64,000 nucleotides of DNA, from positions 77,020 through 141,019 of the forward strand of contig CAZNOG010000009.1 of NCBI GenBank assembly GCA_964574635.1. Reading direction: 5' to 3'. Each line of letters starts with the position of its first letter. Position 1 is the stretch's first letter. Positions 17,467 through 27,400 of the stretch are shown here, one piece after another. Position numbers and translations under genes: made by a program. The stretch is from CAZNOG01 sp964574635. GTDB taxonomy: Bacteria > Bacteroidota > Bacteroidia > Flavobacteriales_D > Cryomorphaceae. The notes under the pieces are model-generated. The model made no database searches. It had not been told where the DNA came from and saw nothing but the letters and a program-made list of their open reading frames with translations.

Positions 17467-18243
17467 TCAGCGGTTGAACCGCTTACCGAATTGCAAGGCG
17501 ATGTAGAGATTGAAGAACACGCGGGGGTTGTCGGAGAAGGCCATGATTTCCACCTCGCTCAAAGGGAAGTAGTCGACGACGGCGCCCACTTCCAGTCCTT
17601 TGATGCCTTCGCGGTCGGGGGCGTATTCGAAGTTCAGCCCGAAACCGGCGTGCAAACCGGGGTGGATTTTGATCTGCTCGAAGCCGCGCAAACCTCCCGC
17701 CCTGCCCAAGATGGTCTCGACGGTGTGTCGTTCCGGGTCGTATTTTTCCACCACAACCGTATTGGTCAATTCACCCGACCGTCGGGGCACGAGAATTTCT
17801 AGAAACACCGGCTTGGTAAAACCCAGCGTGGGCCCGACTCGCCAGTTGTAGCCTATGGCCACTCCCGATTTACGGATCTTGTCGAACTTCACCACCTTGG
17901 TGCCGATGGAGGGGCGCACCACGGTAAAGGTGTTGAGCTTGCCGAAGACGAAGCCCCGCGTATCGTCCCACTGCGGGTTGTAGCTCTTGATCTCCTTGGG
18001 GTGCTTCATGGCGGCGATGTCCAACTGAAAGATGCGCGACTTGAATGCCGTTTTGTTGATGCCGTACGTGAAATGCGCGCCCCAGCCGTTGGTGTGCAAA
18101 AACGCACCGCCGTACATGGAGTAGTTGTACAGCACCACCGCCTCGTCGAAAATGGTGGCTTCTTCCGTTTGGGCCCGCAAATGCGCCGCACCGCCGAACA
18201 GCAGCAGGAACAATAGCGGGTATGCAAGGAATCTCGTCTTCAT
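17467..18243 (-). CDS. Small outer-membrane beta-barrel-like protein
   Basis: A 258-residue protein with a clear signal peptide (MKTRFLAYPLLFLLLFGGAAHLRAQ) and thereafter alternating short strands with many Gly and aromatic residues (YSMYGGAFLHTNGWGAHFTYG, GVAIGYNWRVGPTLGF), ending with the strand NLYIALQFGKRFNR. This pattern recalls uncharacterised Bacteroidota outer-membrane proteins. No specific function can be given. Stands between the propeller gene and ytxJ on the same strand, with non-coding gaps on both sides, so it is probably monocistronic. Confidence 0.75.
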   Translation of the reverse strand: MKTRFLAYPLLFLLLFGGAAHLRAQTEEATIFDEAVVLYNYSMYGGAFLHTNGWGAHFTYGINKTAFKSRIFQLDIAAMKHPKEIKSYNPQWDDTRGFVFGKLNTFTVVRPSIGTKVVKFDKIRKSGVAIGYNWRVGPTLGFTKPVFLEILVPRRSGELTNTVVVEKYDPERHTVETILGRAGGLRGFEQIKIHPGLHAGFGLNFEYAPDREGIKGLEVGAVVDYFPLSEVEIMAFSDNPRVFFNLYIALQFGKRFNR

Positions 18244-18702
18244 AATTTGGACAGGCCAAGTTACGGAGAATTGGCGTTTTTATGGTGCATCCGTCCAAAA
18301 TTTGTTTGCGCAAAGGCGCCGGAACGGACGGGTGATGAGGGTTTTTGTGGGTGTGTTCTCACGATCGGGTTTGACGTGGAAATGATTCCATGGGCGTTGC
18401 AAGGAAAATTAGTCGAAGGGCGGTCGCGTGAGGGCGGACACCGGCATCCCTGCACTGCGCGGGGCCACGTGGATGCGGCGCGGATTCAGCGACGGGGAAG
18501 CTCGAATCCGCGGCTTGCAGACACGCCCCGCGCAGTGCAGGATAGAGGTGGTAGACCGACACCGGCCGTACGCGATTTGAGAAGGTTGAGCCCGACAAAA
18601 CGGCCGGAGGCACGCCCAACACATCAAAAAATTCCAATACATTCAACACATCCGAGAGGCCCGAAACGTCGGGAAAGACAGATGCCTTGGTAAAGTGAAA
18701 AT
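18244..18702. other. Non-coding spacer with nested inverted repeats and a dispersed 16-mer
   Basis: No supported gene in these 459 bases. It contains one copy of the 16-mer GGGTTTTTGTGGGTGT (18339-18354) also found at 21900 and 38242, and a perfectly paired nested hairpin element at 18449-18541. Confidence 0.6.
18449..18541. repeat. Nested hairpin element, 93 bp
   Basis: Outer arms CCTGCACTGCGCGGGG at 18449-18464 and its exact complement at 18526-18541; inner arms CGCGGATTC at 18479-18487 and its exact complement at 18504-18512, closing a 16-base loop. Twenty-five paired positions without mismatch make a strong stem-loop on either strand. It lacks a T-run. Confidence 0.75.
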
Positions 18703-19071
18703 TCAAGAATTGGCGGGGGAACCCGTTCCGATGGCGTCGAGTTTGAGTCCGATTTCGGCCGGATCGATGGAAGAGTGTGATTTTACGTCGATGAGTCGGC
18801 CCCGCTCGAAGAGAAAACCTTGTGGGGATTCGTGCACGGTGTCGGTGCGCTCGGCGAGGAAATTGCTCACTGGTCTGTGTTTCAGCACGTCTATGATAAA
18901 ATACTCGAGCCGGGGATCGGGGTTGCGCTCTACCCTGCTTTTGGCCATGGCGCTGATGCCGCAACGCGGACTGTGCTTCAATATGTATACGAAAGAGAAT
19001 GCGTCCCCATTTTCGAGGACTTCGGCCAAACGATCGCTATCGGTAAGTTCCTCCCACACGGCAGGTTCCAA
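18703..19071 (-). CDS. ytxJ: YtxJ-like bacilliredoxin (DUF2847 family)
   Basis: A 122-residue thioredoxin-fold protein. Members of this family act in Bacillus and relatives as single-cysteine bacilliredoxins that remove bacillithiol from proteins. The diagnostic motif LKHSPRCGISAMA carries the single active cysteine, followed by YFIIDVLKHRPVSN and the cis-proline motif VHESPQGFL. The likely start is the TTG at 19071, 13 nt after the stop of a tiny lipoprotein gene; a stop lies 15 nt upstream in frame and no ATG is available before the conserved domain. The N-terminus is about 12 residues shorter than in relatives I know. Presence suggests bacillithiol use by this organism. Confidence 0.85.
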   Translation of the reverse strand: MEPAVWEELTDSDRLAEVLENGDAFSFVYILKHSPRCGISAMAKSRVERNPDPRLEYFIIDVLKHRPVSNFLAERTDTVHESPQGFLFERGRLIDVKSHSSIDPAEIGLKLDAIGTGSPANS

Positions 19072-19083
19072 TATTCGGATGAT

Positions 19084-19218
19084 TCAGCTTTCGATCTGGT
19101 CGCCTTGGGGCACCACTACGTGGCTATACGCCGCGCACGCCTGCTTCTGGGAGCGGCAAGAAGAAAATGCCGTGGCAAAAACCATCGCGACACCAAGTAT
19201 GAGGAAGAACTTTTTCAT
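19084..19218 (-). CDS. Tiny lipoprotein, 44 aa
   Basis: Small open frame starting with ATG at 19218: a positively charged start (MKKF), a hydrophobic core (FLILGVAMVFATAF) and the lipobox-like FSSC with Cys21, then a short mature part RSQKQACAAYSHVVVPQGDQ ending in IES. The mature peptide is only 24 residues. It ends 13 nt before ytxJ on the same strand and is probably translated from the same message. Function unknown; the layout (signal, lipid anchor, short tail) resembles small Bacteroidota lipoproteins. Too short for most gene callers. Confidence 0.65.
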   Translation of the reverse strand: MKKFFLILGVAMVFATAFSSCRSQKQACAAYSHVVVPQGDQIES

Positions 19219-19468
19219 AAGCCGGGTCTATAGAAAGCACAGAATTAGGCAAAGATAATACTTTTATTTGCGGAAAACGGGGATTTTGCCCACCGTGCGG
19301 AATAAAAAACGTGTTTTGCGGAATTCGCCGCCTTCGTCAAAGCGGTGATCCGCACCTCATAATCAAAAAACACTCCGGCTTTTCCCCCACCCTCGCCGAA
19401 GGTGAAAAAAACCCGGAGAGCGAACCACAATAAACCACCGTGGCCACAGTTACCAAGCAAACTTCAAC

Positions 19469-21175
19469 GTGAAAAAATCAGCCCTTCCCTTCGTCTTTGC
19501 CTGCCTGCTCGTCCCGACGGTGTCGGCGCAGACCGCAGTGGATTTCACTCACGACGGGGACGTGCAGGTGGAGTTCGACACCGCCCAAACCGACGACGAA
19601 GTGGCGCTGCACCGCCAACTTCAGGATTTGCGCACGGCGCTCGTGGCCCGGGGCTACGCGGGGGCATCGGTGGATACGCTGGAATTTCGGGGCGACACGC
19701 TGAGAATTCACCTCCACGTAGGCGAGCTCTACGAGTGGGCCGTACTCGACGGCGGGAACGTGCCCCCGGAAGTGTTGGCCCGAGTGCGGTACCGGGCACA
19801 CCTCTTTCAAGGCAGGCCCCTGAATCCGGTGCAATTGTCCAAGCTCATGGACGACGTGTTGGACCGCATGCTGTCGACCGGTTACCCCTTCGCCACCATC
19901 CGGCTCGACTCCTTGGAGCTGAGGGAAAACAAGCTCAGCGCGGCGCTGGACCTGGAGAGGAACGTCTTTACGGTAATCGACAGCCTCATCATAAAAGGCG
20001 AATTCGACACCGAGCGCCAATTCCTGCAAAGCCACCTGGGGCTGAAGCCCGGCATGCCGTACGACGAAACCCTGCTGCAAAAAATCCCCGCGCGCATCCG
20101 GGAGCTGCCCTTCGTGGAGGCGATCCGACCCTACGAGATCGGAATGCGGGAGGGTAAAGCCGACGTGTACCTCTACCTTAAAAAGAAAAAGGCCAGCCAT
20201 TTCGACGGCATCCTCGGCGTACTGCCCGACGAAGAAACCGGAGAGGTGATCATCACCGGCGACGTCACACTGAACCTGATGAACGCCTTGAAGCGCGGGG
20301 AGACCATCGCCTTGCGCGTGCAGCGTCTCGAAACCCGCACCCAAGAACTCGACGTGAACTTCGTTTACCCCTTTCTTTTCGGCAGCCCCCTGGGCGTGGA
20401 CCTGAAGATGAACCTCTACCGGCGCGACACCCTCTACACGCGCACGAAATTCCACGCCGGGTTGGACTACTACTTCTTGGGCAACGACAAGGTGACGCTT
20501 TTCGTGGAAAGGTCCATCTCTTCGGTGATCTCCGAGGAAGCATTCGAACAGGGTTTGCACGCCAATTCGGAAAGTTTTCTGGTGGGTCTGGGCACCTCCA
20601 TGCGCGATTTGGATTACCGCTTCAACCCCCGACGCGGTTACTACGTGACCGCCACCTTCGCCACGGGCCGAAAAACCGTGGATGAAAGTCCCGGCGTTGG
20701 GCAAGACGGGCAAATCGGCGTCAAAACCACCGACGACCTGTACAACGCCGACGTGGAGGCGGGAAAATTCTTCGCGTTGGGTCGTCGGTCCACGGTTTTG
20801 GGCCGGCTGAAGGGCGGATTGTACCTCAGCGACCAAATGTTCAGGAACGAAGCATACCGAATCGGTGGGTTAAAATCCCTGCGGGGCTTCGACGAGCAGT
20901 CGATTTTCGCGACGCGGTACCTGGTGGGCACCATCGAGTACCGTTTTATATTGGAGGAGAACTCCAACTTCTTCGTATTTTTCGATCAAGGGTACTACGA
21001 AGACCGTTTGAAGAGCGGAACGACCATAGACAATCCATACGGTTTCGGGGCGGGGGTGAATTTCGAAACCGGCCCCGGGGTGTTTTCGCTCTCCTACGCC
21101 CTCGGCAAGCAGTTCGACAACCGCATTTCGTTGAAGGCCGGAAAAATCCACTTCGGTTTCATCAGTTTCTTTTGA
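19469..21175 (+). CDS. Omp85/BamA-TamA superfamily outer-membrane protein
   Basis: A 568-residue protein with signal peptide (ending VSAQ), a periplasmic part (residues ~25-245) with POTRA-like alpha/beta units, and a 16-strand-type C-terminal barrel of the surface-antigen family. The lid-loop signature is SLRGFDEQSIF, the RGF motif diagnostic of Omp85 proteins, and the last strand ends in aromatic residues (HFGFISFF). It is too short for BamA (fewer POTRA domains), so a TamA-like or specialised secretion role is likelier. The start is the GTG at 19469, the only start codon placing the signal peptide correctly. The TGA stop is shared with the ATG of the next gene. Confidence 0.88.
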   Translation: MKKSALPFVFACLLVPTVSAQTAVDFTHDGDVQVEFDTAQTDDEVALHRQLQDLRTALVARGYAGASVDTLEFRGDTLRIHLHVGELYEWAVLDGGNVPPEVLARVRYRAHLFQGRPLNPVQLSKLMDDVLDRMLSTGYPFATIRLDSLELRENKLSAALDLERNVFTVIDSLIIKGEFDTERQFLQSHLGLKPGMPYDETLLQKIPARIRELPFVEAIRPYEIGMREGKADVYLYLKKKKASHFDGILGVLPDEETGEVIITGDVTLNLMNALKRGETIALRVQRLETRTQELDVNFVYPFLFGSPLGVDLKMNLYRRDTLYTRTKFHAGLDYYFLGNDKVTLFVERSISSVISEEAFEQGLHANSESFLVGLGTSMRDLDYRFNPRRGYYVTATFATGRKTVDESPGVGQDGQIGVKTTDDLYNADVEAGKFFALGRRSTVLGRLKGGLYLSDQMFRNEAYRIGGLKSLRGFDEQSIFATRYLVGTIEYRFILEENSNFFVFFDQGYYEDRLKSGTTIDNPYGFGAGVNFETGPGVFSLSYALGKQFDNRISLKAGKIHFGFISFF

Positions 21176-21798
21176 TGTCCGCCCTCCGCCACATACCGCT
21201 CATCCTCGCGCTCGCGCTGTGCTGCCACGCGCAAGGGCAAGACCCGCCCCGGCGCACGGCCATGGTCGATTTTCTATTGGAATACTTGGAAGTGCGCTAC
21301 CCCGACCACCACTTCGACACCTTTTTATACGTCGCGGCGAAGAAACAGCGCATGTACCACATTTCCGACGGGATGGTCATCGGCGAATACACCGTTTCCA
21401 CCTCTTCGGAGGGAATCGGCTCCGCGTCGGGAAGTTTCAAAACGCCCGACGGCCTCCATCGCATCGCCGAGAAAGTGGGCGACGACCTGCCCCTCAACAC
21501 CATCATCGTCAGGAAGCAGTCCACCGGACAACTCGCCGAGGTCATCCCCGACGACCGCTCCACCGGCCAAGACCTCATCACCACGCGCGTGCTCCACCTC
21601 GACGGCCTGGAAGAAGGACGGAACAAAGGCGAGAACCGCGATTCCTATTCACGGGGCATATTCATTCACGGCACGCACGAAGAAGGACGGCTGGGCCACC
21701 CGGCCAGCAAGGGGTGCATCAGAATGAGCAATCGGGAAGTCCGGGACCTCTTCCAAAAAGTGGAAGTTGATACCTTTGTCGTCATACTCAACAATTGA
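21175..21798 (+). CDS. L,D-transpeptidase (YkuD family)
   Basis: A 207-residue secreted enzyme expected to make 3-3 peptidoglycan cross-links or attach proteins to peptidoglycan. Signal peptide runs to about residue 22 (LALALCCHAQGQ). The YkuD signature is clear: IFIHGTHEEGRLGHPASKGCIRM, with catalytic Cys in SKGCIRM, and an N-terminal substrate-lid segment KKQRMYHISDGMVIGEYTVSTS. The ATG at 21175 overlaps the preceding stop (TGATG), so translation is probably coupled. The downstream gene overlaps its stop region too. Confidence 0.92.
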   Translation: MSALRHIPLILALALCCHAQGQDPPRRTAMVDFLLEYLEVRYPDHHFDTFLYVAAKKQRMYHISDGMVIGEYTVSTSSEGIGSASGSFKTPDGLHRIAEKVGDDLPLNTIIVRKQSTGQLAEVIPDDRSTGQDLITTRVLHLDGLEEGRNKGENRDSYSRGIFIHGTHEEGRLGHPASKGCIRMSNREVRDLFQKVEVDTFVVILNN

Positions 21799-21812
21799 GT
21801 ACCTTTCCATCC

Positions 21813-23132
21813 ATGCGCCAACCAGCCCTCCACCCGGACCACCGACGTTGGAAACCGCCGATTTCCGCACACCGGTTTTCGGGACGGGTTTCCGGAAGAG
21901 GGTTTTTGTGGGTGTGTCTTCTGTTTCTCATTCAGGCTTGCACCACTACAAACGTCCCGCGCATCGATCTCAGCTCCCGGCGTGGTTTGGAGCGATTGGA
22001 GGTCGCCCCCGAAGTGCGCGTCCACCATTTCACCCCCGATTCCTCCCGTTTTTACATTTCGCTGAACACGGATAACTTGCTGTACAGCAAAGTGAGCACG
22101 GGGGAGTTCACCGGCGTGGTGGAAGTGACCCTCACCTCCGAAAGTCTCGACGAGAACGTGGCGACCGAGAAGGTGATCGTGCTTCAGGACCCCGACTCCA
22201 CGCGTCGCCCCAAGCGCATCATGGGAGAAACGGCCATGTGGCTCCCCGAGGGGCACGAGTACAACCTGGTGTTGACCTTCGTCGACGGCCATTCGGGCAA
22301 AAGCGCGATTTGGCATCGAAGCACGGACAAAACCTCCCCCAACCACAGGGATTACTTTCTGGTAACGAGGGATGGGCTGCCCCTGTTCCATGACCGCGTC
22401 CAAACCGGGGAGCCTTACGCCATCCGGATTCTCGACACCACGGCGGAAGCCCTGTACGTCAACTACTACAAAACCACGTTTCCCTGGCCACCGCCCCCCT
22501 TCAGCTATTACGAACCCGAGCCCTTCGATTACACCCCCGACTTGAAGTACGAACTCGCGTTGGACGGTGCCGGGCGCACCGTGTTCAGGGCGGGTCAACC
22601 CGGATTTTACCATTTCCGCCTCGACACGACGTCCAGGGAGGGGTTGACCTTGTTTACCACGGAGGGCGATTTTCCCTTGGTGAGTCGCACGGAAGATCTG
22701 CTCGGACCCATACGGTACATCCTCAGCGGCAAGGAATACGAGGCCTTGTTGGATTCGGAAAACCCCAAGGCCGCCATGGAAAAGCTGTGGCTGGACTGGT
22801 CGGGCACCAAAGACCGTGCGCGTCGGAGCCTGACGGCCTTTTACGGCCGCGTGGAAGAAGCCAACCGCCGATTCACCTCCCACGTGGAGGGCTGGAAATC
22901 CGACCGGGGGTTGATCTACATCATTTACGGCAAGCCCGGAAAAATTTACCGTTACGAGGCGGTGGAAACGTGGATTTACGGGGAGGAAAACAACCCCATG
23001 TCCATCACCTTCCACTTCGTACGGGTGATCAATCCATTTACCGACAACGACTTCCGCCTGGATCGCCACGAGCGTTACAAGCCCTCGTGGTACCGCTCCA
23101 TCGACGCGTGGCGCAGCGGGCGCGGATATTAA
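21813..23132 (+). CDS. GWxTD domain lipoprotein
   Basis: A 439-residue envelope lipoprotein. An N-terminal basic stretch (MRQPALHPDHRRWK...) precedes a hydrophobic segment with the lipobox LIQAC (Cys46 of the ATG-start form), then an Ig/beta-rich N-terminal half and, from about residue 320, the GWxTD domain: VEEANRRFTSHVEGWKSDRGLIYIIYGKP, here with K-S instead of the usual x-T, followed by ETWIYG and ITFHFVRV. GWxTD proteins are common but uncharacterised in Bacteroidota. A TTG at 21795 overlapping the previous stop is an alternative start. The signal-peptide codons include a copy of a 16-base repeat seen elsewhere in the window. Confidence 0.85.
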   Translation: MRQPALHPDHRRWKPPISAHRFSGRVSGRGFLWVCLLFLIQACTTTNVPRIDLSSRRGLERLEVAPEVRVHHFTPDSSRFYISLNTDNLLYSKVSTGEFTGVVEVTLTSESLDENVATEKVIVLQDPDSTRRPKRIMGETAMWLPEGHEYNLVLTFVDGHSGKSAIWHRSTDKTSPNHRDYFLVTRDGLPLFHDRVQTGEPYAIRILDTTAEALYVNYYKTTFPWPPPPFSYYEPEPFDYTPDLKYELALDGAGRTVFRAGQPGFYHFRLDTTSREGLTLFTTEGDFPLVSRTEDLLGPIRYILSGKEYEALLDSENPKAAMEKLWLDWSGTKDRARRSLTAFYGRVEEANRRFTSHVEGWKSDRGLIYIIYGKPGKIYRYEAVETWIYGEENNPMSITFHFVRVINPFTDNDFRLDRHERYKPSWYRSIDAWRSGRGY

Positions 23133-23142
23133 CCGGAAACAC

Positions 23143-23898
23143 ATGAAGCAAGAAAATCAAATGCTGTACGGCATCCACCCCGTGGAAGAAGCCGCCGACG
23201 CCGGAAAGACCTTCGACAAGGTGTGGGTGCAGCGGGGCACCAAAGTGGAAGGCTCCGCGGTGCTGCTGGGAAAGCTGCGGCGGCTGGGCGCCCCCGTGCA
23301 ATACGTTCCCAAGGCCAAGCTCGACCGCCTGACGCGGAAAAACCACCAGGGCATTGTCGCCTTCGTGTCGCCCATCGAATTCCACAAGCTCGATTGGTTG
23401 ATCCCTTCGATTTACGAAGCCGGCGAATCTCCGCTGATCGTGGTTTTGGACGGCGTGTCGGACGTCCGCAATTTCGGTGCGATCTGCCGCACCGCCGAAT
23501 GCGCCGGCGCCCACGGCGTGGTCATCCCCGAGAGGGGTTCGGCCTCCATCAACGCCGATGCCATCAAGACCTCTGCGGGCAGTCTGATGCGCCTGCCGGT
23601 GTGCAGGGTACCCGATTTGGCTCAAGCCGTCGACCTGATGAAGTCCAGCGGCATGGAGGTGGTCAGTTGCCACGAAGGAGGCGAAGAGGTGCACCACCAA
23701 GCCGATTTGTCCGGCCCTACCGCGCTGATCATGGGCGCGGAGGATCAGGGCATTTCACGGAAGTTGCTCGACGCTTCGACGAGGAGCATCCGCATCCCCT
23801 TGCACGGCGCCACGTCCTCATTGAACGTATCGGTGGCTACCGGCATCGCGCTTTTCGAAATCGTAAGACAACGGGAAATGGACGAAGCCGGGGAGTGA
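23143..23898 (+). CDS. rlmB: 23S rRNA (guanosine-2'-O-)-methyltransferase RlmB
   Basis: SpoU-family enzyme that methylates the 2'-O of G2251 in 23S rRNA using SAM. Starts MKQENQMLYGIHPVEEA, the typical RlmB N-terminal L30e-like domain, then the trefoil-knot SpoU motifs: VLDGVSDVRNFGAICRTAECAGAHGVVIP (motif 1), LIMGAEDQGISRKLLD (motif 2) and IPLHGATSSLNVSVATGIALFE (motif 3; the second residue of the usual M-x-G-x-x-SLNVS stretch is kept). 251 aa, full length. Last gene of the operon, 10 bp after the GWxTD gene. Confidence 0.93.
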   Translation: MKQENQMLYGIHPVEEAADAGKTFDKVWVQRGTKVEGSAVLLGKLRRLGAPVQYVPKAKLDRLTRKNHQGIVAFVSPIEFHKLDWLIPSIYEAGESPLIVVLDGVSDVRNFGAICRTAECAGAHGVVIPERGSASINADAIKTSAGSLMRLPVCRVPDLAQAVDLMKSSGMEVVSCHEGGEEVHHQADLSGPTALIMGAEDQGISRKLLDASTRSIRIPLHGATSSLNVSVATGIALFEIVRQREMDEAGE

Positions 23899-24020
23899 AT
23901 ATTCCGATACGGTGACGATTTTCCGCGGAAAAGTTATCGAAAACACTGTCTTAACAACTTCTTGTATAGATTCGCGATAGGAATCGCAACCCCAGTAATT
24001 TTATCCGAAGAACTTCCACC

Positions 24021-24413
24021 ATGAAAAGACTCAAAAAACCACCTGTGTTTCATTCTCTTTCGGCGATTTCCGCCTGCTTCTTGTCACTGTTCCTGATTTC
24101 GGCGTCGAGCGCCGTGGCGCAAGATTCCGGGGCTGAGAAAACGTATCACCGCGTGTTCGAAATACGCGTGGACCATTGGAGCGCCGACGAATTGCAGTCC
24201 GTGGAACGCACCCTCACCGAGGGCGTCATGGAGCTCCGGGAGCGCTGCGCGGAAAAACAAACTTTCCTGATCGCCGTGGACGCTTCCTACCCCAAGCGCG
24301 TCGGCGACATCCGCGAAGAAATCCGGACCCGGCTCGAGGAAACCTTTTCCCCCGACCGCGTCCATAAAATCGAATCGATTCCTCACCAAAAATCCGTAAA
24401 CTATTGCAAATGA
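24021..24413 (+). CDS. Small secreted protein, first gene of the SprB operon
   Basis: 130 residues with a signal peptide (hydrophobic ~13-33, ending SSAVAQ). The mature part is ~95 residues, mixed alpha/beta, with an EIRVDHWSADELQSVERTL stretch; two cysteines (CAEKQTFLI and the C-terminal YCK). No known family recognised. Its stop overlaps the ATG of the giant SprB-repeat gene (ATGA at 24410), so the two are coupled, which suggests a role in secretion, folding or attachment of the adhesin. Confidence 0.75.
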   Translation: MKRLKKPPVFHSLSAISACFLSLFLISASSAVAQDSGAEKTYHRVFEIRVDHWSADELQSVERTLTEGVMELRERCAEKQTFLIAVDASYPKRVGDIREEIRTRLEETFSPDRVHKIESIPHQKSVNYCK

Positions 24414-27400
24414 TTTACTTATCATTTTACGCATCCAAAATCCAACGCGCATTGCGTTGCGCCCTTGCCGTAGTCATCACGCTCGTGGGAGCAGGGACCG
24501 CGTCGGCACAAATCGGCCTTACTTACGGTGAATCCGTCGAGGATTTGGCCGCGCGCATCGCGGGTGACGGAGTGCAGATCCTCAACCCGGTCATCACGTG
24601 CCACGACAGTGCTTACGGCTCTTTCGACATCCCAGCCGAGCTGAACTTTCCGGTGCAGAAAGGCGTGATCCTGTCGACGGGAAACATCAACAGCCTCATC
24701 GGCCCCAACAACACCGAGGCCCACACGACGGCGTGGAACACCCCCGGCGATCCGCAGATCACCTTGCTGGGCGGACAAACGAGCTTCGACGCATGTGCCT
24801 TGGAGTTCGACGTGGTGCCGGCGGGCGACACCCTTCGGTTCAATTTCACCTTCGCGAGTGAGGAATACGACGAATACGTGGGCACCCCCTTCAACGACAT
24901 CTTCGCGTTTTTCATCAGCGGCCCCGGCATCGTCGGCGATCCCGGGATGAACGGCATGGAAAACATCGCCGTCATTCCCAACACCAACACGCCGGTGGGC
25001 ATTTCCACGGTGAACAACGGAAACCCCGACATCGGCTTCCCGGCGCAAAACAACGAGTACTTCGTCGAGAACCCGCCGAGCATGACCGCCCCCTTCCAGT
25101 TCGACGGATGGACCAAAGGACTGTACGCCGAGAAGATCGTCCAGCCATGCGACACTTTCCGATTGAAGTTGGTCATCGCAGACGTGGCGGACAACGAATG
25201 GGACAGCTCCGTATTGATCGAAGGCATTGAAAGCAACACGGTGACGCTGGCATCGGCCACGCTCGAAGGGTTGCAATCGGTCATCGAAGGGTGCAACCCC
25301 GGTACGGTGACCTTCACGCGCTCCCCGGTGACGGACCAACCCCTTCAGGTGTCCTTCTTCGTGCAAGGCACCGCCCAAAACGGGGTGGATTTCGATCAAA
25401 TCGGCGACGACCCCGACCCCGAAGTACCGAAATTCATCACCATTCCGGCCAACGAGGCGTCGGTGACCATCGACGTCATCGCCATCGACGACGGATTGGC
25501 CGAAGGCGAGGAATACATCGACTTTTACCTCGGCAATCCACTTTGCCCGGGAACCGTCAGCGACAGTTTGCGCGTGGTCATCCTCGACGAGCTCGAAGTG
25601 GCCGTGAACCCGCCCCTGTCTTTCGTGTGTCTCGGCGACGACATCACCTTCTCGGTGACCGGCGACGACGCGGCGACGTATTCGTGGAGCCCCACGGATT
25701 ACCTCGACGATCCCAACATTAAAGAACCGACGGCCACGCCCCTCGCGGACATCACCTACACGGTGACCGCCACGGCGGGTGCGTGCTCGAATACCGCGAC
25801 GGTGGAAGTGCAGGTAAGCGACGTCACGCTCACCGCCGACGTCACCGACGTACTTTGTGAGGGTGAAACCACCGGAGCCATCGACCTCCACTTGTCGGGT
25901 GGCCAAAGTCCATACGACGTCGAGTGGACGGGACCCAACGGATTCACCTCCGACCAAGAAGACATTTCCGATCTGGAGCCGGGCACGTACAACGTGCTGG
26001 TCAGCGACCGGGACGGCTGCACCGCCACCTTGTCCGTCGAAGTCGGCGAAGTGGCGGCCATGGAATTGGAATTGACGTCGCCGACCTTCCCGGGCGGTGA
26101 CAACATCTCCTGCTTCGGTTTGTCCGACGGCCAAGCGACGGTGGAAGTCCTGAGCGGTGGAACGGCTCCTTTCACGTATTTGTGGGACGACGCCTCCTCC
26201 ACCACCGATGCGACCGTCACCGGCCTTCCCGCCGGCACCTACACGGTGACCGTAACCGACGCCAACGGGTGTGAAATGAGCGCCGACATCACCTTGACCG
26301 CGCCCGACGCGGTGACGGCCGTATTGACCGACCGCACGAACATCCTCTGCCACGGCGGATCGGAAGGCAGCGCGATCATCTCCCCTCAAGGAGGCAACGG
26401 TCCCTACTCCATCACTTGGAATACGGTTCCCCCGCAATTCGGCACCGAGATCACCGGATTGAGCGCCGGATTTTACACCGCGTCCATCACCGACGTAAAC
26501 GGTTGCCAAGGCACCTTCGAGGTGGAGATCGAACAACCGGCCAATCCCCTCGGCGGTACCGTATCGGTGGTGAACCCCACGTGCAGCGGCGATGAAGACG
26601 CCACGGCCACAGCTTTCATTACCGGCGGGACTCCCCCCTACTCCTATGAGTGGAGCGCCCAGCCCGGGGTCGACACCGACCACATCACCGGTTTGGCTAC
26701 GGGCAACTACCAATTGACCGTCACCGACGCCAACGGGTGTACGTTCTCCATCCCCTTCAACGTGAACGCGCCCCTGCCTTTGGGCATCGACATCGTCGAC
26801 GAGATTCACCCGGGTTGCCACGGAGCCGAGGATGGATTCCTCAGCGTGGAAGCCCACGGGGGAACCGGACCTTATACGTACACTTGGAACACCACCCCCG
26901 CGACCGACGGGCCCATTTTGTCGGGCTTGGGTGCGGGATCTTACACGGTGACCGTTGAAGACGCCAACGGGTGCGTGGAATCGCTGACCATCGATCTGAT
27001 CGAGCCGGCTGAACTGACGCTTAGCGTAGTGAACTTGACGGAGCCCGATTGCCACGGCGATACGGACGGCTCCATCGAAGTGGAGGCCGACGGCGGCACG
27101 GCGCCCTACACGTATTCTTGGAACACCACCCCGCCCACAGCGGGTGAAACGCTTTCCGGCGTAGGTGCGGGCACCTACACCGTGACCGTGACGGACGACG
27201 CCGGCTGCACCGCCCAACTCGACGTGGTGGTTGAAGAGCCCGAGGCGCTGGAGATCACAGTCGCATCCATCCAACACGTGTTGTGTGCGGGGGAGAGCAA
27301 CGGAGAGGTGACCTTGGAAATTGAAGGGGGAATCGAACCCTACGACGTCACTTGGGACGACCCCGCGGCCCAAACCGGGCTTACGGCGACCAATTTGGCG

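Noticed and set aside
19245..19468. Possible small gene upstream of the Omp85 gene
   Set aside because: The best frame lacks a plausible start and is Lys/Phe-rich from AT-rich promoter-type DNA; it is better read as 5' region of the Omp85 gene and its divergent neighbour.
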